From positions 1 through 41,873 of the forward strand of contig NZ_SDWW01000042.1 in the NCBI RefSeq assembly GCF_004168625.1: DNA of 41,873 nucleotides. Reading direction: 5' to 3'. The translations under genes were made by a program, and so were the position numbers. Positions within the stretch are counted from its first letter, which is position 1; each line of letters starts with the position of its first letter. A model generated the notes under the pieces. That model made no database searches. It saw only the letters and a list, made by a program, of their open reading frames with translations, and was not told the DNA's origin. Positions 31,409-40,773 of this stretch are shown here, in pieces. The DNA comes from Pengzhenrongella frigida. GTDB taxonomy: Bacteria > Actinomycetota > Actinomycetes > Actinomycetales > Cellulomonadaceae.

Positions 31409-32929
31409 ATGGGCGTCACAGACTCGACCGTCGGACCGGCAGCGAATGAGCCCGGCCCCACGACCCTGAAGCCGAACGCGATCGGATTCGTCGATGCCCT
31501 GGTCATCGGGCTCGCAGCCACCTCGCCTGCCTACTCCCTGGCGGCCGTGCTCGGCCCGATCGTGGCCCTCGTCGGGATCAATGCCCCGGGCGTCCTGCTC
31601 GCGTCGTTCGTCCCGATGCTGCTGATCGCCTCTGCCTTCTACTACCTGAACCGGGTCGATCAGGACTGCGGCACGACCTTCTCCTGGGTGACCCGTGCCA
31701 TGGGGCCCTGGTTCGGCTGGATCGGAGGGTGGGCCATCACCCTCACGGGCGTGCTCGTGATCGGTTCGCTCGCCGAGGTGGGGGTGCGGTTCGGCCTGCT
31801 CACCGTCGGTCTCGACGGCGTCGCGGAGTCCAAGCTCGCCGTCACGGTCGGTGCGGTCGCGCTGATCCTCGTGATGACCTGTTTCTGCGTCCTGGGGACC
31901 GAGCTGTCGGCGCGCGTCCAGAACATCCTCATCCTCGCGCAGGTCGGTTCGCTGCTGGTCTTCGGTCTCGTCGCGCTGATCAAGGTGTCCCAGGGGAACG
32001 CCGCCACGGGCGCCCCTGCGATCTCGCTCGCCTGGCTGAACCCGTTCGGGGCGGGCGGCGCGGCGCTGACCGGCGGCCTGCTGCTGGGGGTGTTCGCGTA
32101 CTGGGGCTGGGAGTCGGCGGTCAACCTCAACGAGGAGACCGAGGACTCGGCGAGCGCGCCCGGCCGGGCCGGGGTCCTGTCGACCGTCATCCTGCTGGTC
32201 ACCTACGTCGGCGTGGCGATCGCCCTGGTCGCCGCGGTGGGGACCGAGTACCTCACGCAGAACGCCGAAGAGGAGGAGTTCATCTTCGCGTTGATCGCGA
32301 CCGACATCCTCGGCGGGTGGGACTGGATCGTGCTGCTCGCGGTCACGACGTCGGCGATCGCCTCCACCCAGACGACGATCATCCCGGCCTCCCGGACAGC
32401 CCTGTCCATGGCGCGGCGGCAGGCGATCCCGGCGCGGTTCGGTCATGTGAGTCCCCACTACCGCACCCCGGACGTGTCCACCTGGTGGGTCGCCGGTATC
32501 GCCATCGTCTGGTACCTCGTGCTCGGCCTGACGAGCGAGAACGCCCTGTTCGACTCCCTCACCGCACTGTCCCTGCTGATCGCGTTCTACTACGCGCTCA
32601 CCGGCGTCGCCTGCGCCATCTACTACCGCCGGCACCTGCTGGACAGCGCACGCAACCTGATCCTGATCGGCGTCGGACCGGTGGTGGGATCGGTACTGCT
32701 CATGTGGCTGCTGGTCGAGTCGGTGATCGACATGTCGGACCCGGCCAACTCCTACACCGGCCAGGCATGGTTCGGGGTGGGGCCGCCGCTCGTCATCGGG
32801 GTCGGCGTGTTCGTCATCGGGCTCGCGCTCATGTTCGTGTGGCGGCGCAGGGACGCATCGTTCTGGCAGGAGCGGGCCGGCGTCGCCGACCCGGACCTGG
32901 TGCCGCGAGCGAGCAAGGGGAAGTCATGA
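31409..32929 (+). CDS. APC-superfamily amino acid permease
   Basis: A 506-residue transporter with about twelve membrane segments. The first (NAIGFVDALVIGLAATSPAYSLAAVLG) carries the APC substrate-binding GLAATSPAYS loop. GVFAYWGWESAVNLNEET matches the conserved segment-six region of APC permeases. A long cytoplasmic tail ends in a Lys-rich stretch. It probably imports an amino acid or amine by proton coupling; the substrate is unknown. Its stop overlaps the start of the UspA gene (ATGA), making a two-gene operon. The 168 bases upstream show no clear promoter. Confidence 0.88.
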   Translation: MGVTDSTVGPAANEPGPTTLKPNAIGFVDALVIGLAATSPAYSLAAVLGPIVALVGINAPGVLLASFVPMLLIASAFYYLNRVDQDCGTTFSWVTRAMGPWFGWIGGWAITLTGVLVIGSLAEVGVRFGLLTVGLDGVAESKLAVTVGAVALILVMTCFCVLGTELSARVQNILILAQVGSLLVFGLVALIKVSQGNAATGAPAISLAWLNPFGAGGAALTGGLLLGVFAYWGWESAVNLNEETEDSASAPGRAGVLSTVILLVTYVGVAIALVAAVGTEYLTQNAEEEEFIFALIATDILGGWDWIVLLAVTTSAIASTQTTIIPASRTALSMARRQAIPARFGHVSPHYRTPDVSTWWVAGIAIVWYLVLGLTSENALFDSLTALSLLIAFYYALTGVACAIYYRRHLLDSARNLILIGVGPVVGSVLLMWLLVESVIDMSDPANSYTGQAWFGVGPPLVIGVGVFVIGLALMFVWRRRDASFWQERAGVADPDLVPRASKGKS

Positions 32930-33336
32930 CGATCGTGGTCGGCTACGACGAGACACCAGGTGCCGATCTCGCGCTCGATGCGGCCATCGATCTCGCTGCG
33001 ACGTACGGGGAGCTGCTCGTCCTCGTGTACGGCGTCGCACCGCCCGGAGTGGTGGGGGAGGAGTTCGCGGCGCACATGGCTGCGGTGGAGGAGATCGGTC
33101 GAGCAGCCACGGCCCACGCCCTTGCCCGGGCGACGGCGGCCGGTGTCACGGCCGAGGTCGAGCTCGTCCACGAGAAGCCGGCCGCCGCGCTGCTGTACGT
33201 GGCCGATCAGCGCGATGCCCGCATGATCGTCGTCGGCTCGTACGGCGAGAACCCGATCCGCGGGTTCATCCTCGGGTCGACGACGTACAAGGTCCTCAAC
33301 CAGGCTCAGCGACCGGTGCTGGTCGTCAAGGGCTGA
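32926..33336 (+). CDS. Universal stress protein (UspA family)
   Basis: A 136-residue single-domain Usp. The N-terminus TIVVGYDETPGADLALDAA has the first strand and Asp that contact ATP. The C-terminal GSYGENPIRGFILGST fits the ATP-binding pattern G-2x-G-9x-G(S/T). It is expected to be a dimeric ATP-binding protein. Start ATG 32926 overlaps the permease stop, and an AAGGGGAAG ribosome site precedes it. Coupling with the permease suggests it modulates transport or senses energy state; this is inference from context. Confidence 0.9.
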   Translation: MTIVVGYDETPGADLALDAAIDLAATYGELLVLVYGVAPPGVVGEEFAAHMAAVEEIGRAATAHALARATAAGVTAEVELVHEKPAAALLYVADQRDARMIVVGSYGENPIRGFILGSTTYKVLNQAQRPVLVVKG

Positions 33337-33366
33337 CGGTCACCTCAGCGAGCGAGCCGGATCCAC

Positions 33367-33921
33367 CTACTGCGCGGCCGCCAGGACCTTCATGAACTCG
33401 CGCATCCACGCCGGGTGATCCGGCCAGGCGCGACCGGAGACCAGATTGCCGTCGACCACCCCGGCCCCGTTCTCGAAGGTGCCACCGCCGAACTCGACGT
33501 CCGGCTGGAGCGCCGGGTAGGCCGACGTCGTGCGCCCGACCAGCACGCCCGCGGTGGCGAGCAGCAGCGGACCGTGGCAGAGGGCAGCGACGGGCAGGTT
33601 CTTCTCGAAGAAGTAGCGCACGATCTGCTTGGCGTGCTCATCGTTGCGGATGTACTCCGGGGCACGTCCGCCCGGCACGACGACCGCGATGTAGTCGGCC
33701 GGATCCACGTCCCGGAACGCCAGGTCCGCATCCCAGGTGTGCCCGAGCTTCTCGGTGTAGGTGTCGAAGCCGTCGACGAAGTCGTGCACGACGAACTGGA
33801 GCTTCTTCTTCTCCGGGGCGGCGATGACGACCTCGTACCCCTCCTCGAGCAGGCGCTGGTAGGGGTAGAAGACCTCGAGCGTCTCGGCGGCGTCCCCGGT
33901 GAGCATGAGTACCTTGGGCAT
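33367..33921 (-). CDS. DJ-1/PfpI-family protein
   Basis: A 184-residue protein with the class I glutamine-amidotransferase-like fold. The nucleophile elbow VAALCHGPLLLA (Cys115, His116), AVVVPGGRAPEY and the YPALQPDVEFGGGTF segment match PfpI/YhbO proteins, reported as proteases, glyoxalases or protein deglycases. The start ATG 33921 follows a GAGG site. A short dyad (CATAC/GTATG, 33924-33939) overlaps the ribosome site. It is divergent from the aldo/keto reductase with a 153-base gap, which could link two carbonyl-stress genes. Confidence 0.9.
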   Translation of the reverse strand: MPKVLMLTGDAAETLEVFYPYQRLLEEGYEVVIAAPEKKKLQFVVHDFVDGFDTYTEKLGHTWDADLAFRDVDPADYIAVVVPGGRAPEYIRNDEHAKQIVRYFFEKNLPVAALCHGPLLLATAGVLVGRTTSAYPALQPDVEFGGGTFENGAGVVDGNLVSGRAWPDHPAWMREFMKVLAAAQ

Positions 33922-34062
33922 GTCATACCTCTTCGTATGTCGGAGCGGATTCGTACCGTTTGCATGGATCTGGTCGAAGCCCCACCCTGGCGCGACACGG
34001 AGCCGCAGACAACCCCGATGCGCCTTCCGTCGCCCCGGGTCGGGCGGCCCCGCCGGGATGTC

Positions 34063-34074
34063 TACGCTCGTGCC
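34063..34074 (+). promoter_or_regulatory. Leaderless -10 of the aldo/keto reductase gene
   Basis: TACGCT (34063-34068) fits TANNNT, with six bases to ATG 34075 and no Shine-Dalgarno. Confidence 0.5.
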
Positions 34075-35049
34075 ATGGAAACGCGCAGGCTCGGCAGCAG
34101 CGGACTCGCCGTCTCGGTGGTGGGGCTCGGAGCCAACAACCTCGGCCGGGCCGGCACCGCGAGCGAGACCCCGGACGGGGCAGCCGCCGTCGTGCATGCC
34201 GCCATCGACGCCGGGATCACGTTCTTCGACACCGCCGACTGCTACGGCAAGTCACCCGGGCTGAGCGAGGACCTGCTCGGCCGCGCGCTGGGTGCTCGGC
34301 GCGACGACGTCGTCGTGGCGACCAAGTTCGGGATGGACATGGCCGGCACGGACGGTCCGGACCACGGTGCCCGCGGCTCGCGCAGCTACATCATCCGCGC
34401 GGTGGAGGCCTCGCTACGGCGGCTGCGCACCGAGTGGATCGACCTGTACCAGTTCCACACCCCGGACCCGCTGACCCCGATCGACGAGACGCTCGCCGCG
34501 TTGGACGCCCTGGTGACCTCCGGGAAGGTCCGGTACCTCGGCCACTCCAACCGCGCCGGCTGGCAGATCGCCGAGGCCGAGTTCGTGGCCCGCAGCGGCG
34601 GCTTCACCCGGTTCGTCTCGGCACAGAACCACTACAACCTCCTTGACCGGCGCGCGGAGCTCGAGGTCATCCCCGCGGCGCACGCCTACGGACTGGGCGT
34701 GCTGCCGTACTTCCCGCTCGCCAACGGACTGCTCACCGGCAAGTATCGCGGGGGCACGGCGCCGCAGGGGAGTCGGCTCACGCGGTCGCGCACGCAGCTG
34801 CTGCAGTCGACGGACTTCGGGCAGCTCGACCGTTTCGGCGACTTCGCCCGGGCCCGCGGGCTCACCGAGGTCGCGGTCGCGTTCTCGTGGCTCGCGAGCC
34901 AGCCCGCCGTCGCCAGCGTGATCGCCGGGGCGACGACCCCGGCGCAGGTCGGCCAGAACGCGGGGTCCGCCGGCTGGGTGCCGTCGGCGCAGGACCTGAT
35001 CGAGCTCGACGAGATCTTCCCGCGGCCCGCCAAGGTCGCGCTCTTCTGA
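34075..35049 (+). CDS. Aldo/keto reductase
   Basis: A 324-residue TIM-barrel NADPH-dependent reductase. The catalytic tetrad is visible as Asp52 and Tyr57 (FFDTADCYGKS), Lys84 (VATKFGMD) and His128 (DLYQFHTPD). SWLASQPAVASVIAGATTPAQVGQNA is the usual C-terminal cofactor region. Members reduce aldehydes and ketones; the substrate is not known. ATG 34075 is chosen because the AKR fold begins at once (RRLGSSGLAVSVVGLG). It is followed after 60 bases by PPK2, which has its own promoter-like element. Confidence 0.92.
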   Translation: METRRLGSSGLAVSVVGLGANNLGRAGTASETPDGAAAVVHAAIDAGITFFDTADCYGKSPGLSEDLLGRALGARRDDVVVATKFGMDMAGTDGPDHGARGSRSYIIRAVEASLRRLRTEWIDLYQFHTPDPLTPIDETLAALDALVTSGKVRYLGHSNRAGWQIAEAEFVARSGGFTRFVSAQNHYNLLDRRAELEVIPAAHAYGLGVLPYFPLANGLLTGKYRGGTAPQGSRLTRSRTQLLQSTDFGQLDRFGDFARARGLTEVAVAFSWLASQPAVASVIAGATTPAQVGQNAGSAGWVPSAQDLIELDEIFPRPAKVALF

Positions 35050-35096
35050 TCGGACACTGATCCCCCAAGACCGCGCCGCGGGTGACCGTCCGGCCC

Positions 35097-35109
35097 TACG
35101 CTGCGACCT
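35097..35109 (+). promoter_or_regulatory. Leaderless -10 of the PPK2 gene
   Basis: TACGCT (35097-35102) is followed by seven bases and ATG 35110; there is no ribosome site. The hexamer is identical to the one before the aldo/keto reductase. Confidence 0.5.
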
Positions 35110-35961
35110 ATGGCCAAGAGCGCGAAGGTCCGCCAGTCCGCGAAGAAGTCCGCCAAGACGACCGCGTCGAACCGGTTGCCCAAGAAGCTCTACGAAGAAG
35201 AGCTCTTCCGGCTCCAGGCCGAGCTCGTCACGATGCAGGAATGGGTCCGCACCGAGGGCAAGCGCGTCGTGATCATCTTCGAAGGCCGCGACGCCGCCGG
35301 TAAGGGCAGCACCATCAAACGCGTCACGCAGTACCTCAACCCGCGCGTCGCCCGCATCGCCGCACTGCCCGCCCCGAGCGACCGCGAGCGCACGCAGTGG
35401 TACTTCCAGCGCTACGTCGACCAGCTTCCGGCCGCCGGCGAGATCGTCCTGTTCGACCGGTCCTGGTACAACCGCGCCGGTGTCGAGCGGGTGATGGGCT
35501 TCTGCACGAACGACGAGTACCACCGGTTCCTGCACCAGTGCCCGATCTTCGAGCGGATGCTCGTCGAGGACGGCGTGATCCTGCGCAAGTACTGGTTCTC
35601 CGTGAGCGACTCCGAGCAGGAGGCCCGGTTCCGCTCGCGCCTCGAGGACCCGATGCGGCGGTGGAAGCTGTCGCCGATGGACCTGCAGTCCATCACCCGC
35701 TGGGAGGAGTACTCCCGGGCGAAGGACCAGATGATGGTGCACACGAGCATCCCCGAGGCGCGCTGGTCGGTGGTCGAGAGCGACGACAAGCGGCGGGCGC
35801 GGCTCAACATGATCCAGCACCTGCTCTCGACGATCGACTACCGCGAGGTCATCCGGCTCCCGCTCGACCTGCCGCCGCGGCCGCCGTCCACCGGCTACGT
35901 CCGACCGCCGCGCGACCCCGAGGACTACGTGCCCAACCACGCCGACACCCTGCTGACCTGA
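35110..35961 (+). CDS. ppk2: Polyphosphate kinase 2 (PPK2 family)
   Basis: A 283-residue P-loop kinase that transfers phosphate between polyphosphate and nucleotides. Walker A is EGRDAAGKGS (58-67), Walker B is VLFDRSWYNR (113-122), and the Arg-rich lid region with RYVDQLPAAGE and DPMRRWKLSPMDL follows. The one-domain length fits class I PPK2. The first 25 residues are Lys-rich, perhaps aiding polyphosphate binding. The stop is followed by a tandem repeat that can fold as a hairpin. Confidence 0.92.
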   Translation: MAKSAKVRQSAKKSAKTTASNRLPKKLYEEELFRLQAELVTMQEWVRTEGKRVVIIFEGRDAAGKGSTIKRVTQYLNPRVARIAALPAPSDRERTQWYFQRYVDQLPAAGEIVLFDRSWYNRAGVERVMGFCTNDEYHRFLHQCPIFERMLVEDGVILRKYWFSVSDSEQEARFRSRLEDPMRRWKLSPMDLQSITRWEEYSRAKDQMMVHTSIPEARWSVVESDDKRRARLNMIQHLLSTIDYREVIRLPLDLPPRPPSTGYVRPPRDPEDYVPNHADTLLT

Positions 35962-35966
35962 GGACG

Positions 35967-35990
35967 GGCCCGGGCAGAGGCCCGGGCAGA
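35967..35990 (+). terminator. Tandem 12-bp repeat forming a hairpin after PPK2
   Basis: Two adjacent copies of GGCCCGGGCAGA. Because GCCCGGGC is itself a palindrome, the copies can pair into an 8-bp stem with an AGAG loop. It lies five bases after the PPK2 stop and just before the HrpB promoter-like element. Confidence 0.5.
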
Positions 35991-35997
35991 AACGGGG

Positions 35998-36009
35998 CAC
36001 ACTGCACGC
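35998..36009 (+). promoter_or_regulatory. Leaderless -10-like element of hrpB
   Basis: CACACT (35998-36003) followed by six bases and GTG 36010, without a ribosome site. Confidence 0.4.
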
Positions 36010-38529
36010 GTGGCCGATGACCCGATCCTGCGGCTCCTGGCCGACCCGCCCGACCTGCCTGTCCGCTTCGGGCTTCCTGCCTTCGCCGACGCCGTCCGGT
36101 CCCGCGGCCTGGCGGTGCTGCACGCCCCGCCCGGCACCGGCAAGACCACCCTCGTGCCGCCCGCGCTGGCCACCCTGGTGCACGGCCGCGTGGTGGTCAC
36201 CCAGCCGCGCCGGATCGCGGTGCGCGCCGCGGCGCGTCGGCTCGCCCAGCTGCTGGGGGAGCCGGTCGGCCAGAGTGTCGGGTACGCCGTTCGGGGCGAG
36301 CGCCGCAGCAGCGCCGCGACCCGTATCGAGGTGGTCACCACGGGGGTGCTGCTGCGCCGCCTGCAGCACGATCCCGAGCTGCCCGGGGTCGACGCCGTCA
36401 TCCTCGACGAGTGCCACGAGCGGCACCTCGACGCCGACCTCGCCCTCGCGCTGCTCGTCGACATCCGCGGAAACCTGCGCGAGGACCTCACCCTCGTGGC
36501 GATGTCGGCCACCGTCGAGGCGGCGCGCACCGCCGCCCTGCTCGGGGGCGACGAGCCCGCCCCGGTGATCGCCGTGGCCGGGTCGCTCTTCGACGTCGCC
36601 GAGGTCTGGTGCCCCCCACCGCCGTACGCCAAGCGCACCGACGACCGCGGCGTCACGCCGGGGTTCCTCGACCACGTCGCAGCGTGCGTGCGGCGCGCCC
36701 TGACCGAGCGGGCGGGCGACGTGCTCGTCTTCGTCCCCGGCGCCGGGGAGGTCAACGGGACGGCGCGCCGCCTGGCCGGTGTCGACGCCGACATCCGCCC
36801 GCTCCACGGCCGGCTCTCGCACCGCGAGCAGGACCTGGCGCTGACCGCGGGCACGCGTCGGCGCGTGGTGATCGCCACCGCCGTGGCCGAGTCCTCGCTC
36901 ACCGTGCCCGGGGTGCGGATCGTGGTCGACGCCGGCCTCGCGCGCCAGCCGCGGACCGATCACCGGCGGGGGCTGGCCGGACTGGTCACCGTCAGCGTGA
37001 GCCGATCGGGCGCGACGCAGCGGGCCGGGCGGGCCGGGCGTGAGGCGCCCGGAGCGGTCTACCGCTGCTGGTCTGCCGCCGACCATCGCCTGCTGCCCGA
37101 GCACCCCGAACCCGAGATCGCCACCGCCGACCTGACGGCGTTCGCCCTCGAGCTCGCCTGCTGGGGCAGTCCGTCGGGTGCGGGGCTGGCGTTGATGGAC
37201 CCGCCACCGGCGCCCGCGATGGCGGCCGCCCGCACCACCCTGCTCGGGCTGGGCGCCGTCGGGGCCGATGGACGCGTCACGGCGCGCGGCCGGGTCATCG
37301 CCGGGATCGGCGCGGACCCCCGCCTGGCCCGCGCCCTGCTGGACGCCGCGGCGGTCATCGGCGCGCGCCGGGCGGCCGACGTCGTCGCCATGCTCTCCGA
37401 CGACGTCCGCACGCCCGACGGCGATCTCGTCGCCGCGCTGCGCGGCCTGCGGCGCGGGGGACCGGAGGCGTCGGCCTGGTCGGCCCAGGCCAACCGCCTG
37501 CACAGCGCCCTGCCCGCCGGCGTCGGCCGCACGCCGACCGAGGGGGGCCTGACCGACGACCTCGCCGTCGGGCTGGTCGTCGCGCTGGCGCACCCCGACC
37601 GGATCGCGCGCCGCCGATCGAGCGGGGCCGCGTACCTGATGACGTCGGGCACCGGGGCGACCCTGCCGGCGGGCTCCGCGCTGACCGGGCTGGCGTGGCT
37701 CGCGATCGCCGACGCCGACCGGGGCGCCGGGCGCCGCGACGCGACCGTGCGCTCCGCGGCCCCGCTCGACGAGAGCCTCGCGACCGAGGCGGCGTCGTCG
37801 CTGCTGCGCGAGGACGCCACGGTGGCGTGGACCGACGGCCGGATCGTGGCCCGCCGCACCACGCTGCTCGGAGCGATCGAGCTGTCCTTCCAGGCGTTCA
37901 CCGACCCCCCGCGAGACCTCGTCGTGGCCGCCGTGCGCGACGGGCTCGACCGCGACGGGCTGTCCCTCCTGCCGTGGTCGGCGAGCGCAGCGTCCCTGCG
38001 CCGGCGGCTGGCCTTCCTGCACTCCGCGCTCGGCGAACCCTGGCCGGACGTCGGGGACGAGGCGCTGCTGACCGACCTCGAGGTCTGGCTGGGTCCCGAC
38101 CTGGCGCGCATCAAGGGCGTGCGTGACCTGCAGCGGATCAACGTCACCGCGGCCCTGCGCCGACTGCTGCCCTGGCCCCAGGCCGGGCGCCTTGACGAGC
38201 TCGCCCCCGAGCGCGTCGAGGTCCCCAGCGGCGCGAGCGTGCAGGTCGACTACGCAGCCGACCAGCCGGTCCTCGCGGTACGCGTCCAGGAGGTGTTCGG
38301 CTGGCGGCGCACCCCCCGGCTCGCGGACGGCCGGGTGCCCCTGCTCCTGCACCTGCTGTCGCCGGCGCGCCGCCCGGCCGCCGTCACGGCCGACCTGGAG
38401 TCGTTCTGGCGCACCGGCTACCCCCAGGTGCGGGCCGAGCTGCGCCGGCGGTATCCGAAGCACGCGTGGCCGGACGACCCGTTGACCGCGGTGCCGAGCC
38501 GCGGACCGCGCCGCCCACCCCGGGGCTAG
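36010..38529 (+). CDS. hrpB: ATP-dependent helicase HrpB (DEAH/RHA family)
   Basis: An 839-residue DEAH-box helicase. Motif I is APPGTGKTT (39-47), motif II is DECHE (133-137), motif III is MSATVEA, and motifs IV-VI run through VIATAVAESSLTVPGV to TQRAGRAGR. HA2-type and HrpB C-terminal regions follow, ending with the typical GWRRTPRLADGRVPLLLHLLSPARRPAAVTADLESFW and TGYPQVRAELRRRYPKHAWPDDP. Length and order match full-length HrpB. The RNA or ribonucleoprotein target in actinobacteria is unclear. The GTG start has a leaderless-looking context. Confidence 0.94.
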   Translation: MADDPILRLLADPPDLPVRFGLPAFADAVRSRGLAVLHAPPGTGKTTLVPPALATLVHGRVVVTQPRRIAVRAAARRLAQLLGEPVGQSVGYAVRGERRSSAATRIEVVTTGVLLRRLQHDPELPGVDAVILDECHERHLDADLALALLVDIRGNLREDLTLVAMSATVEAARTAALLGGDEPAPVIAVAGSLFDVAEVWCPPPPYAKRTDDRGVTPGFLDHVAACVRRALTERAGDVLVFVPGAGEVNGTARRLAGVDADIRPLHGRLSHREQDLALTAGTRRRVVIATAVAESSLTVPGVRIVVDAGLARQPRTDHRRGLAGLVTVSVSRSGATQRAGRAGREAPGAVYRCWSAADHRLLPEHPEPEIATADLTAFALELACWGSPSGAGLALMDPPPAPAMAAARTTLLGLGAVGADGRVTARGRVIAGIGADPRLARALLDAAAVIGARRAADVVAMLSDDVRTPDGDLVAALRGLRRGGPEASAWSAQANRLHSALPAGVGRTPTEGGLTDDLAVGLVVALAHPDRIARRRSSGAAYLMTSGTGATLPAGSALTGLAWLAIADADRGAGRRDATVRSAAPLDESLATEAASSLLREDATVAWTDGRIVARRTTLLGAIELSFQAFTDPPRDLVVAAVRDGLDRDGLSLLPWSASAASLRRRLAFLHSALGEPWPDVGDEALLTDLEVWLGPDLARIKGVRDLQRINVTAALRRLLPWPQAGRLDELAPERVEVPSGASVQVDYAADQPVLAVRVQEVFGWRRTPRLADGRVPLLLHLLSPARRPAAVTADLESFWRTGYPQVRAELRRRYPKHAWPDDPLTAVPSRGPRRPPRG

Positions 38530-38563
38530 GCTCCACGATCTGCCGACCGAAGGACGTCCTCCC

Positions 38564-38989
38564 ATGAACACCGACCTGTTGCTCGACGGCGTCCCGACCG
38601 TCGCGGCGGTCTTCGCGACCGTCGCGGCCCTGATCCACGTGTACATCTTCGTGCTCGAGAGCATCCTGTGGACGACGCCCCGCGCGCGGGCGACGTTCGG
38701 CATCCGGTCGGAGCAGGAGGCCGCCGCGACGCGTGCCCTGGCGTTCAACCAGGGTTGGTACAACCTGTTCCTCGCGATCGGGACGGGCATGGGTCTGGTG
38801 CTGGCCGGATCCGCGACCGACGTCGTCCGGGCCGCGGGGGTCGGCGTCCTGCTGCTGGCCACTGCGTCGATGGTGTGCGCGGCCCTCGTCCTGGTGATCA
38901 GCAACCCCCGGATGGCACGCGGTGCGGCGGTGCAGGGACTCGCCCCGCTGATCGCGGTGGCCGTGACGGTCGCCCACGGTCTCGCCTGA
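38564..38989 (+). CDS. DUF1304 family membrane protein
   Basis: A 141-residue protein with four membrane segments. It has the DUF1304 features HVYIFVLESILWTTPRARATFGI and FNQGWYNLFLAIGTGMG. The function is unknown. ATG 38564 has GAAGGA upstream, overlapped by the palindrome AGGACGTCCT (38551-38560). It lies 34 bases after hrpB and 15 before the MFS gene, so it may share a transcript with the fluoride genes. Confidence 0.87.
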   Translation: MNTDLLLDGVPTVAAVFATVAALIHVYIFVLESILWTTPRARATFGIRSEQEAAATRALAFNQGWYNLFLAIGTGMGLVLAGSATDVVRAAGVGVLLLATASMVCAALVLVISNPRMARGAAVQGLAPLIAVAVTVAHGLA

Positions 38990-38990
38990 G

Positions 38991-39004
38991 TACGCTCGGG
39001 CGTC
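38991..39004 (+). promoter_or_regulatory. -10-like element before the MFS gene
   Basis: TACGCT (38991-38996) lies eight bases before GTG 39005. The hexamer equals those at the aldo/keto reductase and PPK2, but the spacer is longer. Confidence 0.35.
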
Positions 39005-40258
39005 GTGGCACAGGCGAGCGCACCGCAGGAGGACGCAGCGCAGCCGACGTGGCTCACCCGCGGCGTGGGCAGCATCGGCGCGGCGTCGTTCTTCAGTGAT
39101 GCCGGGCACGAGATGGCGACGAGCGTGCTGCCGACGTTCCTCGCGACGACAATGCACGGTGGGCCGGGGGTGCTCGGCGCGATCGAGGGGACCTCGAACG
39201 CGCTGATCGGGTTGAGCAAGCTCGCCGGCGGGCCGCTGGCGAACGACCCGGAGCGTCGCGGCCGCATCGCCTCCGGCGGGTATCTCGTGACCGCCGTCGC
39301 GACGTCGGCCATCGGGCTCACCACCGCGGTGTGGCAGGTCGGGGCGCTGCGATCGCTCGCCTGGATGTCTCGCGGCCTGCGCTCGCCCTCGCGGGACACC
39401 CTGCTCATGTCGCTGGTCCCCCGGGAGGCGTACGGGCGCGCGTCCGGGGTGGAGCGGGCGGGCGACAACGCCGGCGCGATCGTCGGCCCCTTGCTCGCGG
39501 CGGTGCTCGTCGGGGTGGTGGGCGTGCGGCACACCATCTTGCTCGCGTTGGTCCCCGGGGTCTTCGCCGCCCTCGCGATCACGGTTGCCGTCCGGGAGGC
39601 CCGCCGCGGGCTCGCGCCCGTGCAGGCCAGACGCGCGCTGTCGTTCAACCTGCGCGAGCTGCGCGCGGCCGGGCTGGTGCGCGTCCTCGCCCCGGTCGCG
39701 CTCTTCGAGGTCGGCAACATGGCGACCACGCTGCTCATCCTGCGCGCGACCGACCTGCTGCACTCCGGCGGCCGGTCCCTGGCGGCCGCGACCAGCGTGG
39801 CGATCGTGCTCTACGCGGCGCACAACGGTGCCGCCACGGTCGCCGCGCTCGGTGGCGGGCACCTGTCCGACCGGCGCGGCCCCCGGGTGGTGTTCGCCGC
39901 CGGATGCGCCAGCTACGTCGCGGCCTACGCGGTGTTCGCCTGGGACCAGACGGCCTGGCCGGTGCTCCTCGCCGCGTTCGTGCTCGCCGGCGTGGGGATC
40001 GGCCTCGCCGAGACGGCGGAGTCGACCGTCGTGGCGCTGATGCTCCCCGACCGGTTGCGCGGCAACGGCTTCGGCGTCCTCGGGCTGGTCCAGTCGATGG
40101 GCGCGCTCGCCGCGTCACTGGTCGTGGGTTTCCTCTGGACCGTCGCGTCCCCGACACTGGCCTTCGGCTACGCGGCGGCCTGGATGATGGCGGCCGTGGT
40201 CGTCACCGTCCTGGTCGTCCGTCCCACGACCCCGGCCGCGGCGGAGGCCTCCGCGTGA
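39005..40258 (+). CDS. Major facilitator superfamily transporter
   Basis: A 417-residue transporter with about twelve membrane segments. [21 protein letters not shown] and the loop region [22 protein letters not shown] resemble a bacterial MFS group. [26 protein letters not shown] is also characteristic of that group, which is often annotated as a possible drug or small-molecule exporter. No substrate is known. Its stop overlaps the following crcB start (GTGA). It thus heads a four-gene chain with two CrcB proteins and DUF190, hinting at a role in halide or related ion tolerance. Confidence 0.86.
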   Translation: MAQASAPQEDAAQPTWLTRGVGSIGAASFFSDAGHEMATSVLPTFLATTMHGGPGVLGAIEGTSNALIGLSKLAGGPLANDPERRGRIASGGYLVTAVATSAIGLTTAVWQVGALRSLAWMSRGLRSPSRDTLLMSLVPREAYGRASGVERAGDNAGAIVGPLLAAVLVGVVGVRHTILLALVPGVFAALAITVAVREARRGLAPVQARRALSFNLRELRAAGLVRVLAPVALFEVGNMATTLLILRATDLLHSGGRSLAAATSVAIVLYAAHNGAATVAALGGGHLSDRRGPRVVFAAGCASYVAAYAVFAWDQTAWPVLLAAFVLAGVGIGLAETAESTVVALMLPDRLRGNGFGVLGLVQSMGALAASLVVGFLWTVASPTLAFGYAAAWMMAAVVVTVLVVRPTTPAAAEASA

Positions 40259-40773
40259 CCGACCCGAGATCCACCCTCACCACCGAGACGGGAGCAAGCC
40301 CACCGATGTCCGCGCTCCGCACGCCGACCCGCCCGCGGGTGTGGGACGTGACGCTCACGATCGCCGCCGGTGGGGCGCTCGGTGCGATGGCCCGGTACGG
40401 CGTGGCCACGGCGTGGCCGCACGCGCCGGGGGCCTTCCCGTGGGCGACCTTCGGCGTGAACGTGCTCGGTTGCCTGCTGATCGGCGCCCTCATGGTGGTC
40501 CTCACCGAGATCGTCGGCCGCCCGCACCGCCTGACCCGGCCGTTCCTCGGGGTGGGGATCCTCGGCGGTTTCACCACCTTCTCGACCTACGCCGTCGAGG
40601 TCGACCGGCTGGTGGCCGGCGGCCAGCTCGAGCTCGCGCTGGCCTACCTGTTCGGCACCGTGGCCGCCGCCCTGCTCGCGGTCCAGGTCGGCATCGTCGC
40701 GACCCGGCTCGCCACCCGCGCCCTCACCCTCGTCCTCACCCGTGCTCGAACCCGGAAGGGAACGCCCGCATGA
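40255..40773 (+). CDS. crcB: Fluoride channel CrcB/Fluc, first copy
   Basis: 172 residues from GTG 40255, or 155 from ATG 40306. The core has four membrane helices, [30 protein letters not shown] and [16 protein letters not shown]. The conserved Asn of the TM2 region and the TTFST segment that lines the fluoride pathway are present. GTG 40255 overlaps the MFS stop and has GCGGAGG upstream; ATG 40306 has GGGAGC with a longer spacer and gives a more usual length. Fluc works as a dual-topology dimer, and paired crcB genes often give heterodimers. Confidence 0.9.
   Translation: MTDPRSTLTTETGASPPMSALRTPTRPRVWDVTLTIAAGGALGAMARYGVATAWPHAPGAFPWATFGVNVLGCLLIGALMVVLTEIVGRPHRLTRPFLGVGILGGFTTFSTYAVEVDRLVAGGQLELALAYLFGTVAAALLAVQVGIVATRLATRALTLVLTRARTRKGTPA

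Noticed and set aside
33922-34074. Sigma-A promoter TTCGAC-N17-TACGAA for the PfpI gene
   Set aside because: Both hexamers match the consensus poorly, so the spacing alone is not enough to call it.
38530-39004. Fluoride (crcB) riboswitch upstream of the fluoride operon
   Set aside because: The gaps are 34 and 15 bases and show none of the conserved riboswitch blocks.
34414-39738. A minus-strand open frame of 1774 codons
   Set aside because: It runs antisense through the aldo/keto reductase, PPK2, HrpB and MFS genes, which have clear domains and motifs. Its composition is Arg/Gly/Ala-rich with no domain, as expected from third-position GC bias.
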